In this document: piece after piece, positions 44,956-55,139 of the stretch
How positions within the stretch are numbered: position 1 is the first letter of the stretch
Layout: every line of letters starts with the position of its first letter
Origin: Diphasiastrum complanatum
Taxonomy: Eukaryota > Streptophyta > Lycopodiopsida > Lycopodiales > Lycopodiaceae
Length of the DNA: 64,000 bases
Direction of reading: 5' to 3'
Assembly (NCBI GenBank): GCA_029204225.1
Contig: CM055106.1
Location: 33,946,361 to 34,010,360, forward strand
Position numbers and translations under genes: made by a program
The notes under the pieces: model-generated
What the model saw: only the letters and a program-made list of their open reading frames with translations
Database searches by the model: none
What the model was told of the DNA's origin: nothing

Positions 44956-46432
44956 TGATAGGCTTACCTCAAGTAACTATTCATTGTGGAAAGTGAGGAT
45001 GGAGTCACTTCTTGAGATGAATGATGTTTTGGATATTGTTGTAGGCTTGGAGGAGAGACCAACAACACAACAAGATCAATTGAGGTATGACAAGAGGGCC
45101 AAGAAGGCTCTACACATGATAAAGATGAATGTTACCAATGAACTTCTCAAGGAAGTTGGTAAGGGCACATCATCTTTGGAAGCTTGGAATTCATTGAAGA
45201 AGCTTTATGAATCCAAGTCTACTTCTAGAGTGCTGACTCTAAGAAGGCAAATATTTTCTTGTTTGCAAAAGAATGAAGAAAGTCCAAGTACTTTTGTTTT
45301 GAGAATGAAAGCATTGAATGATGAGTTAGCTTGTGTAGATGAAAGCATTAAGGAAGGAGAGCTTATTCAAGTGATTCTTAATGGCTCGTTGGATGCTCAT
45401 GCTAACATTGTTCAAAGTATTGCTATTCAAAAGACTTTGCCAAATTTGATGGATCTTCAAGAGATCTTGATCAATGAGGAATATAGGCTTCAAGCAAGAG
45501 GTGGATCTACATCGACACTTCAAGAGGATGATATGTTCACAAAGAGCAAAATCAAGGGCAAATCCAAAAGTAAGTGGTCTAAAGGGCAAGATCAAGTGGA
45601 TGCTTCTTCAAGTGGCAAAAAGAAGGATAGATCAAAGCTCAAGTGCTTCTATTGTGGCATCAAAGGACACTTTGCAAGTGAGTGCTACAAGAAGAAGAGA
45701 GATCAAGGAGACAAGCAAGGTAATCTTACTCTTGATGAGGATGGTTTGGATGTGCAAGATGCAAATGATGATGCTTTTGTGATGTCTTCATGTATGCTTG
45801 CTAATGATGGAGATCTAGATCCTTGGTGGATTGATAGTGGAGCAAGTTCACACATGACCTTTCACAAAGAGTACTTCACTTCTTTGTTGGCATATGGAGA
45901 TGACAAGAGGGTGATCTACACGGACAATGATGGTGAGTGTGCAATCAAAGGGATTGGCACAATTCCTATTTCTCTCTCTACAAATAGGAATGTTCATTTG
46001 GAGGATGTCTTGTTTATTCCATTTATTACCAAGAATTTGCTTAGTGTGAGTCAAATGCTAAGTAAGGGCCTCAAGGTGGAGTTTGATGGAGATGCTTGGT
46101 TGATCAAAAGGAACGATGTCTTGATTGGAAAAGGTAAAAGGCAAGGGAAGATATTCAAACTTGATGCTTGTGTTATTGCTAACCAAGTTGGATGTGTTGC
46201 AAGGAAGCAAATTTCTATTCAAGAGGTTTGGCACAAAAGGATGGGACACCTTAACTTCAAGTCATTGGAGGTAATGGCAAGGAAGAAGGTTGTGATTGGT
46301 CTTCCAAGTACCTTAAGTACTCACATTTATTTGTTGTTTGCTGTATTTTTCCAGAGAGTTCAAAGTTGGAAGCATGGTGGAATCATTTCATTTACATTCT
46401 ATTTGATTCTTCATGTTCTAGTTACATCTTGA
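44942..46432 (+). CDS. Copia gag-protease-pre-integrase ORF, pol-deleted
   Basis: An intact 496-codon frame in domain order. Copia gag (UBN2 type) starts LTSSNYSLWKVRMESLLEM, with FSCLQKNEESPSTFVLRMKA further on. Next come a basic spacer, a CCHC zinc knuckle (CFYCGIKGHFASEC, about residue 235), an aspartic protease with the catalytic WWIDSGASSHM (about residue 296), and the pre-integrase zinc motif VWHKRMGHLNFKSLEV (about residue 433). After about residue 452 the frame leaves known sequence, and integrase, reverse transcriptase and most of RNase H are gone. The true N-terminus is probably missing: the ATG used lies at the junction with the inverted copia fragment, and no 5' LTR precedes it. 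It could encode a gag-protease protein, but expression is unknown. Confidence 0.85.
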   Translation: MLEANDRLTSSNYSLWKVRMESLLEMNDVLDIVVGLEERPTTQQDQLRYDKRAKKALHMIKMNVTNELLKEVGKGTSSLEAWNSLKKLYESKSTSRVLTLRRQIFSCLQKNEESPSTFVLRMKALNDELACVDESIKEGELIQVILNGSLDAHANIVQSIAIQKTLPNLMDLQEILINEEYRLQARGGSTSTLQEDDMFTKSKIKGKSKSKWSKGQDQVDASSSGKKKDRSKLKCFYCGIKGHFASECYKKKRDQGDKQGNLTLDEDGLDVQDANDDAFVMSSCMLANDGDLDPWWIDSGASSHMTFHKEYFTSLLAYGDDKRVIYTDNDGECAIKGIGTIPISLSTNRNVHLEDVLFIPFITKNLLSVSQMLSKGLKVEFDGDAWLIKRNDVLIGKGKRQGKIFKLDACVIANQVGCVARKQISIQEVWHKRMGHLNFKSLEVMARKKVVIGLPSTLSTHIYLLFAVFFQRVQSWKHGGIISFTFYLILHVLVTS

Positions 46433-46800
46433 TATGTAAAATTGATGTAAGAAATAGTGAAGCATCCCAAGTGGACACTATTCTCTATATCAATTATGGT
46501 TGTTTCTATTTTGAGCATCACATGATCATTGAAAGGAGATCTATTGTTAGAAAGATGATCTTTCTTATGATGGATCAAAGCTCTATTGGCAAAAACTATG
46601 CTAGGAGCAAGCATATCGAGATACAATATCACTTTGTGAGGGAGCGAGTCATTGAAAAGGAGGTGGAGCTTCAACATGTGTCTTCAAGGGAATGTGTAGA
46701 TGATATCTTCACCAAAGCATTGGGAAAAGACTTGTTCATGAAGCATAGGACTTCACTTGGAGTATTATCAAATTCTATGCTAAAACTAGTTGAAGAGGGA
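46366..46800 (+). pseudogene. Copia RNase H C-terminal fragment
   Basis: The plus-strand frame partly overlaps the previous ORF in another phase. It contains MDQSSIGKNYARSKHIEIQY and HFVRERVIEKEVELQHV, then DDIFTKALGKDLFMKHRTSL. This is the conserved end of copia pol (DNQSSI...RSKHIE..YHF..D, D.FTK.L). The first Asn of DNQSS is replaced (MMDQSS). The frame ends in EEGV just before the LTR, with GAAGAGGGAG serving as polypurine tract. Confidence 0.85.
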
Positions 46801-46801
46801 G

Positions 46802-47440
46802 TGTGAAAGATTCAACTAGTTTCATCACATTTTGCAGTATTTCCATATTTGGTATATTGAGGCCGAAACTTGTTTTAGACTTAGAGGTTGACTTTTCAAA
46901 GTTCATTAGTCTAAATTTCATTTGAATAAACACTTTTTGAAAGTGTGGAAAAGATAGAATGCGAGTTTGAGTAGATTCAATTTGAATAAGTTGGGTACAT
47001 TGAATCTAGACCCAAAATTAGTAGGGTTAGCATTTTGGTGGGAAAGCCAAGTGGCCAAATAGGGTTTGGACCTGCTATAAAAGGATGTAACTTGTGAAGA
47101 GAGTGATCTTCTCTCATTTCATGCTTATACATGGTCCTCTTGGGTTCTACTATCCATTGGTGCGCTATCTTGGTGATTGCTTGCAATTCTATGTGTAGAA
47201 TGATCTATATTTGTTATTTTTGGATCCACGCATGTGAAATACAGTAGCTTGCTGGTTTTTTATGGATAGCAACAGTACATGATCATTTCATTCAAGTTTG
47301 ATCAAGTTCTATTGGTGTTTGCATCTCAATTTGTGTGTAGATGCTGATTTTTCTACATTGGTGAGATTGGTAGTGTATTTCTCTTTCTAACCAAAGATTA
47401 TTCAAGTAGATTGGATCTTAAGGATCTGAAATATTTCATA
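46802..47440 (+). mobile_element. Copia 3' LTR (plus), family member 1
   Basis: It begins TGTGAAAGATTCAACTAG after the purine tract GAAGAGGGAG and ends GATCTGAAATATTTCA. TATAAAA at 47076-47082 is a likely promoter. The inverted copy at 61296-61944 shares almost the whole length and preserves the end CTTTCACA, which has decayed here to TTTCATAG. No 5' partner is present on the left. Confidence 0.85.
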
Positions 47441-47744
47441 GAAATCAGTCTGTTGGGTCGGATCAGAGAAATTTACTCCAGTGCTAACATGTATTTTAGA
47501 TCCTTCATTGAGTTCAAATTGTTACTGAGTAATAAAACATCATCTACATAATGAGTAGTGATAATTTAAAAATCTGATACAGACTTGAAGTAAATATTCG
47601 AGTCTATTGAGTTTGGATAGAAACCATTCTCATTTTGAACTACAAGTGTTGTTTCCTCTTCTGCCTTGCATTGTCAGCATCAATAGTTGGCTCTACCTTT
47701 AAGATAGTGTTGAGTTCCTACACAAAGTAGCATGTCAGATCATT

Positions 47745-49440
47745 TATGAATTGAGATGGAGGTTGTCAAGATCAATTCGATCTTCTGTGTTGAAATTTGA
47801 TCTTTTGATGCTATTCGATCCGTTGAGTTTCTGACTCATTTTCTGAGTCAGTATCGAATTTTGAAATTTTGACCCTTGGATCAAATTTGGTTTTTTGACC
47901 TTTGGGTCGGATTTTTGCAGTAGCTTTTCCCTTGAGATCAAAAAGTTGATCTTCCAAGAAAGTGAGATCTCTGTTTGTGAAGGTCTTCTGAGAGTCTAGA
48001 TTGAAGAGCTTGTATGTCTGATGGTATGAGGAATAGCTAATGAAGATCGATCTTCTATTGTTAGACCCTTGGGTCGGATTTTGGATTTTCAACCCTGGAT
48101 CAGATTTTGATTGTTCGATGCTTGGGTCGGATTTTTCTAAAGATCAACTGAGAGCAACACATCCAAATACTCTGATATGGTTGAGTGATGGCTTCGATCT
48201 CGTCCATACCTCATAAGGTGTCTTGCCTTTCAGGACCTCTGATATGGATCGATTTTGAAGGTAGGTTGTTGTAGTAACAACTTCTGTCCAAAACCTCTTT
48301 GGAAAAGAGACATGGGCCAGCATGACTGAGTCTTCCATTTAGTCACACCATTGGACTGAGGTGAGCTTGTTATAAAATGTTGTTGTATTCCAGTTGCTTT
48401 GCAGAAGTCTTTGAACTTGTTGGAGATAAATACTCCCCCTGCATTAGAGCGTAGAGCTTTGATTATTCTCTGGGTCGATTTTTATGATGATGCTTTGAAC
48501 TGCATGAAGAAATTGAGAATATCATATTTGTCCTTCAAGAAATATGTTGCAGTCCTTCGAGAGAAGTCATCAATAATAGTCAACAAATAGACAGCTCATC
48601 CTGAGGAAATAGTCTGCATAGGACCACAAATGTCCATGATTACAAGATCTAGCAAACTTCTAGAAGTACATTCTGAATATAAAATAATTGAACTTCTAAC
48701 ATGCTTGTTGGAAATATAGCTTTTACATGGAGTATTGGATTTGCTAATGAAAAGTAGATCTTGTACTAAGTTTTGTTTCGACAATTGTTGAATACAATTG
48801 GAATTTAAATGGCCTAATCTGTGATTCACAACATATCATTTGAATCAGAAGTAGTAGTAAAAAGAGCTTGACTACTTGTAGAATAGGAGTGATTGAGTTT
48901 GTACAAATTGCCACACCTTCTACTGAAAGCAAAAACTTTCAAGAATAGTGTAGCCTTGTCTATCGAATTTGACCCTCTGACTTGAATCTGTGATTCTGCT
49001 AACTGAGAGCAGGTTTTTGGTCAGATTTGGAATGTGAAGAACATTGGACAAGAACATTACATCACCTTTCTAGTATTCGATCCTGATTTTCTCTTCACCC
49101 TCAATAAAATGAGTTGAGTTGTCTCCAAGTTGCACAACTCTAGAATGGGTGTATGACTTGTAGTCATGGAACCAGTCTCGATGGTGAGTCATGTGTTGTA
49201 TTGCACCTGAGTCGAAATACCAGGAATTGATATCCTATTGTTCTTCGACTTTGGTAAAAAATGCAGCTTCATCTTTTTCTTCATGCTAGATCGAGTAATT
49301 GGTCGAGGCAACATTTGCTTGTTGTTGGGACTGCATCTTCTTTTCATTGTTGTACTTGAGTGTTATACAGTCTTTGATGAGATGACCAATCCTCTTACAA
49401 TATTTGTAGAACAGGTTTTGCTTTGGCTCCTACATGGTAT
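47745..49440 (-). pseudogene. Copia gag-end to integrase fragment
   Basis: Minus-strand blocks in order: a zinc knuckle with its first Cys changed (FYKYCKRIGHLIKDC, about 49.42-49.38 kb), a Gln-rich spacer, protease WYFDSGAIQHMTHHRDWF (about 49.22 kb), LSNVLHIPNLTKNLLSVSRI, the pre-integrase NHRLGHLNSN, integrase DLVIMDICGPM, YLLTIIDDFSRR, QHFITSSPQSNGV, then MLAHVSFPKRFWTEVV and GKTPYEVW to 48.15 kb. A low-complexity Lys-Ser-Asp-Pro linker follows (47.8-48.13 kb). Numerous stops interrupt it. It is a different copia family from the 44.9-kb ORF. Confidence 0.85.
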
Positions 49441-49578
49441 CAAATCGAGTGGCTTAATAATTTGCATATTCATTGCGGATTCAGTCTTGTTTCTACCGAG
49501 ACCTTATATCAATTAGTGCACAACCAATAGTTTCACGTTATTGTTCTTTCTACCAACAATATTGCACATAATACCAGA

Positions 49579-50340
49579 ATGGATTCGAGTTCTAGTCCTC
49601 TGACTGATAAGTTCGATGGAGAGAACTACCATTTTTGAAAGTTCAAGATGAGGGTCGTTGTACTAGCCAAGGAACTATGGGACATAGTTGATGGTACCAA
49701 AATCAAGCTAGAGGCTGATGCAGCTAGCATCACCAAATGGAGGCAACGAGATGGCAAGGCTTTTGTCTTAATCACTCTGAATATCAGAGACTCCCAAATC
49801 AATCATATCCGATCTGCACAGACTGCTAAGGATGCTTGGGACATCCTAGCAACTCTCTATGACATCAGAATTGTCACTTCCAAACTACATCTGAGGAAAA
49901 AATTCTTCACACTCAGAATGTCTGATGTAGACACCATTTCTAGCCATCTCAACGCATTCAAAAATCTCGTGGAGCAAATGATTGCAATAGGATCAAACAT
50001 TAAAGATTCAGATGCAATACTGACTCTTTTATCGAGTCTCCCTGAAGCCTATGAAACATGGGTCATGGATATTTCGACCCAGCAACAACTTACTCTATCA
50101 AGAGTTATTTCAATGTTGTTACAAGAGGAGATAAGAAGAAATGCATCCTCCTCACGCTCAAGATCTGATTCTCAAGCTCTATACACAAAAAGAAATAAGA
50201 AAAATTAGAAGAGATCTCCAAAGTTAGATTTTCCTAACAAAAAGAGCAACTTGCAGTTTGGGTCGAATTTTGACTCTGGGTCGAATGTTTACTCAGGGTC
50301 AAATTTTGGCTCAGGGTCAAATTCAAATTCTTTTTCATCA
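49579..50340 (+). pseudogene. Copia gag with in-frame stop
   Basis: ATG at 49579 opens MDSSSSPLTDKFDGENYHF, then TGA at 49636-49638 where the family has Trp (NY.xWKFKM). The frame continues open for 186 codons from 49648 with VLAKELWDIVDGTKI, WDILATLYD, LHLRKKFFTLRM, LLSSLPEAYETWVMDI and LLQEEIRR, a complete UBN2-type gag core. It ends at TAG 50206-50208. Downstream the same frame reads GSNFDSGSNVYSGSN, a Gly-Ser-Asn repeat. A single base change would restore the N-terminal reading frame, so decay may be recent. Confidence 0.85.
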
Positions 50341-50928
50341 TTGCAGATGGAGATAGATCGGTAGTGCGTCAGTAATACCTATGAATTCAAGATGAAACGA
50401 ATATTGCAATGCGCAATGGAACCAAAAATGTAGACACAAAAATACACTCAGATAAAATCAGAAATGCTAGTACAGAAGCTTGAAGTTGGTCGCAGAACAG
50501 TAAGGCACTCAACCTTTAGCTGAATTCGTTGATAGCTAGATAATCGACATACCAACTAACTAATTCTACATAAGCCTACATAGTCACTGAACATCGTTGC
50601 AGAATATTACCTGTACATTGTTACACAAGATGCTTGTCAGGGTGTTGACTTCATTGGATGTCAGTTGATCAGTGCATTGAATGTCTCAGTTAATCTATTT
50701 ACAATCTCATAGAATGTAGTCGATATTCTAACAGTATGTGGGTCAGATTTCTAGTTAACAGTATCAAAATTTACAAGGACTCGAGAATATACAAAGACTC
50801 AAAAAATTTCAATGACTTAGAAAATTACAGATTTTCTGAGTCGATACAGTATCAAAAAATTCTAACTTTTGGATATCGAAAAATAAACTAAGAATTAGAT
50901 TTATGCAAAGGGTTGAATTTATTAGACC
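50341..50928. other. No recognisable gene
   Basis: AT-rich sequence between the copia gag and the 46-bp repeat array. Short frames only. Confidence 0.5.
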
Positions 50929-51200
50929 CGGTCCAATCTGATCCAGGGTTGAGGATGCGTGGATATATTAACCCGATCCGATCCGAGCCAGGGTTGAGGA
51001 TGCTTGGATAAATTAGACCCGATCCGATCTGATCCAGGGTCGAGAATGCCTGGATATATTAGACCCGATCCGATCCGAACCAGGGTTGAGAATGCCTAGA
51101 TAAATTAGACCCGATCCGATCCGATCTGATCTGATCCAGGGTCGAAGACATCCGGATATTTTTTGTCTCGGTCCGCTCTGATCCGATCCGGGGTCGAAAA
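50929..51200 (+). repeat. 46-bp minisatellite, about 5.5 units
   Basis: Units read ATTAGACCCGATCCGATC, CGAACCAGGGTTGAG and AATGCCTGGATA, four of them 45-46 bp and a fifth expanded to 56 bp by extra GATCT words. Each unit contains internal GATCCGATCCGA repetition. The array lies upstream of the gypsy primer site at 51536, so it is probably inside the 5' LTR. Confidence 0.85.
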
Positions 51201-51535
51201 ATCCTTCATTGATGGGATTGACATTGGGACAAAAAAGGCTTGGTCGAAAAAATTCGATCTTGAATTTTTTCGATCTTCAGTACAATTTGAGCCTTCTTCC
51301 TTTCTTCCTTTTTTGTAGTTTTCAAGAATAGATATAAACAAGATTTTTTAAGATGCTCATTACCTAATAGAAATAGGATTGAGCATGAAATTCCAATATG
51401 CACATGCTGGATTATAAATTATGTTATCGCATTCATGGTAACGAACCTTCGCGTGACAACTAACCTCGTCTTCTTGATGCTTGTGTGCTTGGATCTAGGG
51501 TTGAGGCTAGGATAGAAAATATCCCACTACAATTT
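51201..51535 (+). mobile_element. Right part of presumed gypsy 5' LTR
   Basis: It ends ATCCCACTACA directly before the primer site. The left boundary of the LTR is unknown and may lie before the 46-bp array. Confidence 0.45.
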
Positions 51536-51553
51536 TGGCACCGTTGCTGGGGA
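51536..51553 (+). mobile_element. Gypsy primer binding site
   Basis: TGGCACCGTTGCTGGGGA differs at two positions from TGGCGCCGTTGCCGGGGA, the Asp-tRNA type site of plant Athila/Tat-like Ty3/gypsy elements. It follows an LTR-like end ACTACA after a short ATTT spacer and precedes a gypsy gag on the same strand. Confidence 0.8.
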
Positions 51554-51814
51554 GCTACGTCAATTTTTTAGTTTGCAACATGTTTGGATTGATGTTAGCT
51601 TGCATTTAGGCATCTTGTTTTGGCATTAGTAGGTTAAAAATGCATCTTAGAGTTAGATTGGGAGCTATTTTGCCTAATTTGAGTGGTTTTGCTTGTTTGA
51701 AATCTAATTTGACTATTGAGAAGGGAAAGCCATATAGATCACAATTTTTAAAATCCATTTGGATCTGAGAAATCAGAGAAAACAATCATTAGACTTGATA
51801 AATTTTTGGTCGTT

Positions 51815-52575
51815 GAAAAAGAACCTTTGCCGAGTTGCATTCAGGATTAGATTCATACAGAATATCTTCAGATTGAAGGGCAAAGATTAATTCCCAGCAG
51901 ATCTTCAAAAATAGAACAAAAACAATCAGAATACCACCAAAAATCCTAAAAAAACAAAAAAAGAGCCTTTGGCCGATTACTACACATAGGTTTGATATAG
52001 ATCTATCTACATTGAGGTCAACAAAGATTAATACCAAAAATAGAAGGCCAAAGTGATTGTTCATCTAGTTGTTGGTAACCTTTTGTGAAAAATTTACACC
52101 TTTCTACAAAAATATCAATTCTATGAGAAGATCCTTTGCCTAAGCCTTCGCCAGAGTCAGTGCTAGTCTGACTTACTACTTCTGATAATCAGTGAGTTGG
52201 GACAAACGTTAAGTCAAGGTCAGTTGTCATATTGACCTATTTTTGTCAAAAAGGGTCACTTTTTTGCAAAAATAATAGTATCTCTTGAACCTTTGCCTAC
52301 TTTTTTGAGGATTCTAATTGTAGTACTTCATTATTTGTGAGTTCAATGAAGGTTAGATCTGTCAAGATCATCCAAAAACTCTATTTTTAGCCTTGCCAAG
52401 CTGCAAAACCTTATTGTTTGTCTGAAAGAACCTTCGCCAGTTCTACCCTGGTTTTATCTTTCAGATTTACCCACTGTCAAGTCGGCAAAGGTTATTTTTG
52501 TCAGATTTGTCAGAAAATAGCCAAATCAGTGATTTTTTTTAATCCAAAATAGTAGTGAAAAACCTTGATCGAGTC
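51815..52575 (+). repeat. Gypsy leader repeats, about 145 bp period, word AACCTTYGCC
   Basis: Between primer site and gag, a degenerate unit recurs at about 51.82, 51.96, 52.13, 52.28, 52.43 and 52.56 kb. Each unit opens with GAACCTTTGCCGAG or a variant and, in at least four, closes 50-70 bases later with a complementary arm such as GGCAAAGGTTA (52482), GGGCAAAGATTA (51876), CAACAAAGATTA (52019) or ACAAACGTTA (52201). The region has no coding frame. Confidence 0.6.
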
Positions 52576-52739
52576 ATTTTTTGCCTAGGAAACATTTGTC
52601 TGTACTATTTCTAAGTTTTGATCTACTAAATCTAGCCATTGTTGAATTTCTAAGTCATTCTGTTGCATCGGATTTCTCAAAATCTATTTTGATTCATGTG
52701 AGGTATATGGCAAAGTTTTTTCACAAGATAAACTTAAGT

Positions 52740-53235
52740 TATTCCATGTGGCAGCACAAGATTGGTTTTATAACCAAGACGAAACATAACGTGTAGATTG
52801 GAAAGTTGTTAAACAAGCCCTCATCACAAGATTTAAACCGAGAAAATTTATGGAGATCCTTTTCTACTTTTAAGTAAAATTAAAATGGGAAAGAGAGAGG
52901 GAGTACGAGATTATATTGAACGGGTTAAGCACCTCAGGTTTGAGTGTGATCCCGATTTAATTAATGACGATGCCATGATTATGCAATTTTTAGCAAGTCT
53001 ATCTAAGAGGATTAGACGCGAGATGAAATGCCATATTGAGTATATTTTCTTACAAAATGCTATGGATGATGCGATACGAGAGGAGGATGAAGATTCTGAT
53101 GACGAACCAAATATTGGAATGCTGCCTTATACAGCAGGACAAACTACTACTACATCTACCACAATTGCATCCACGAATATTAATGCTACTATGGAATTGA
53201 TGATGAACAAGTTCAAAAAACTTGGTCAAAAATAG
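52740..53235 (+). pseudogene. Gypsy gag, capsid part
   Basis: In one frame the sequence reads WKVVKQALITRFKPRKFMEI, then after a shift KMGKREGVRDYIERVKHLRF and ECDPDLINDDAMIMQFLASL, a retrotransposon gag (capsid) domain. An acidic stretch (REEDEDSDDEPNIG) and a Thr-rich linker end it at TAG 53233. It is broken by a stop near 52.87 kb. The related piece at 39.64-40.07 kb shares the KMGK..VRDY.E motif. Confidence 0.8.
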
Positions 53236-53376
53236 CAGATGCAGCTGGATAAGACGTAGTCTTAATTCGACAAAAAGATGAAAGCTTTGAAAGAGGTGCA
53301 TGCTAAGAGTAGCAACGCAATGGAATAGTTTGCTAAGACCTTTCCTAGTCGGTAAAATGTCTAGTGTTCAATATGT

Positions 53377-53880
53377 GTGAGAAATCACACCATGAATGAA
53401 TGTCCAACATTGAAACAACAAATGATGAATATTATTTGTCATCTGTGCAATTCTACGGGACATGAAACAGCCTTTTGCTCGTTTAATCCTCAAATTATCC
53501 AGCAAAGGTATGCTAAGCTTCAATATCAAGTACCTACTACCTATAAGAGACTTGATCCTAAAAACCAGACTCAAAACTTTGGCCTGGGATTTCTTGAACG
53601 ACTAGCTTTGCTAGCTCCACAAGCACAACAAGCTCCTCCTGCAAATCTAATGGAACTACAGCCTTACAGTGGTAATGAGCAATGGAATTACAATAATGAT
53701 CAAGAGATTTGTCCTTCAGAGCAGTATGCTATCTATGCTACCGCACAACAACAAGCAGCGAGACAATGTACCAGAGTACCACTTGGATGCTTTGCATGTG
53801 GAGAGGACCACAAAGTTGCGAAATGTCCAAACAAAGGAAAGTTTGCTCCATTCTGTCAAGAGTGCGATTATGGACATTGA
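53377..53880 (+). pseudogene. Gypsy gag, zinc-knuckle part
   Basis: A 167-codon frame with two Cys/His clusters: ICHLCNSTGHETAFC (CX2CX4HX4C, a standard knuckle) and CFACGEDHKVAKC followed by FCQECDYGH. The upstream stretch MRNHTMNECPTLKQQ is itself a partial third cluster. These are nucleic-acid-binding knuckles at the end of gag. A Gln-rich spacer separates them. Stops at 53233-53375 disconnect it from the capsid part. Confidence 0.8.
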
Positions 53881-54071
53881 AGGATTGTCTAGAAAGACCC
53901 AAAACCACCACCAGTTACTGCTCAAGTGAATATGATTATGATCAAGCAAATACCAACAACTCAACCTATTGAACAAAGTGTACCTTTGATAGTTGTTACC
54001 AGAGTACAGATATACCTATTGCTTCAGGGGTTTATTCAAATCTTAACTCATAAAAGAAGAGATACCAGAAT

Positions 54072-54341
54072 ATGAGGCAATGGATTAAACAATTGCAAGA
54101 AGAAGAAGAATTAGAAACAGCAACTGAAGCCCATTCTTTACATGTGCCACCTACAAATTTACATAATCCACGAACAGATATTAATACTCAGTTGCACCAT
54201 CATGAAGAACCCTTTAAGATGACAGAATCTGAAGTGCTGCAAACCAAAATGATCGTGAATATTATGTCTAGCAAGATGGATATTACATTGGGAGAATTTC
54301 TTAAGCTGATGTCGAAAGCAAAAGAAGTATTAGCAGAGTAG
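54072..54341 (+). pseudogene. Gypsy gag-pol linker frame
   Basis: An 89-codon frame, RQWIKQLQEEEELETATEAH to LKLMSKAKEVLAE, between the knuckles and the protease and in the same strand order. It has no named domain. Composition is helical and charged, as in the spacer of related elements. Confidence 0.55.
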
Positions 54342-54419
54342 TTAACTCGGATTGAGCCATCAGTCCATCATGAGATACTCTTTTGTGCCGTGTTTGAAGA
54401 AACAAATGAAGTGATTAAT

Positions 54420-54835
54420 GTAGGAGCAGCCTGGGAAAGTGAGCAATGAAATATCACCTTGCCAACATAGACAATTTGGTAAAGAAGCAGTCGTGATAGA
54501 TGGAGGTTCAGGAGTTAACCTGATTTCAACAAAGCTATGTGTAAAATGGGGCCTTACAAAGATAAAACCTGCAACTTTTGCAATTAGGCAGCTGAATCAA
54601 ACGACAATCCATCATAAGGGGATGGTAAGATATACATGTAAAGATCGTCGGAGTTTAGTTTGTCATTAATTTTGTAGTAATGGACTTACCTGATGCACCG
54701 AATGTTTACCGTGTCTTATTGGGTCATCCCTGGTTACGAGTTGCACAAGTAGTTCATAACTAGGGCACTGGGAAAATCACTTTTGAAAATTGTGAGTGTG
54801 CAATCAAAGTTGTTCCACTCATTTAGACTATCAAG
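54420..54835 (+). pseudogene. Gypsy aspartic protease fragment
   Basis: VVIDGGSGVNLISTKLCVKW carries a D-G-G-S version of the active site (usual D[ST]G[AS]), then RQLNQTTIHHKGMVRY, and after a frame change VMDLPDAPNVYRVLLGHPWL. This is the retroviral-type protease fold of Ty3/gypsy elements. Stops occur at 54667 and near 54763. The atypical DGGS could impair catalysis, although some plant Ty3/gypsy groups carry DGGS. Confidence 0.8.
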
Positions 54836-55139
54836 TCAGTCGTCCAAAAAGGAGATGATGATTCATCAACAACGGATCATACATGTGAGCGACATGTAAA
54901 GAATTTGGAGTTCATTCTCAAACTGATACTGTCGATTGGAACCAAGCTCTACAATAATGGATTGTACAATAGGCTATATGTCAGAGCATTTCAAATGCTA
55001 TACTTTGGAAGATGTTGTCATTATGTTACCGAAACCTCATGGTGAACCAGAAGAGCAAGAACCAAAAACAAAAGGTTACGATGGACCATTTAGGACACAA
55101 CCAATGAATCTTGTTGAACCAGGAGAACCATAAAAGATT

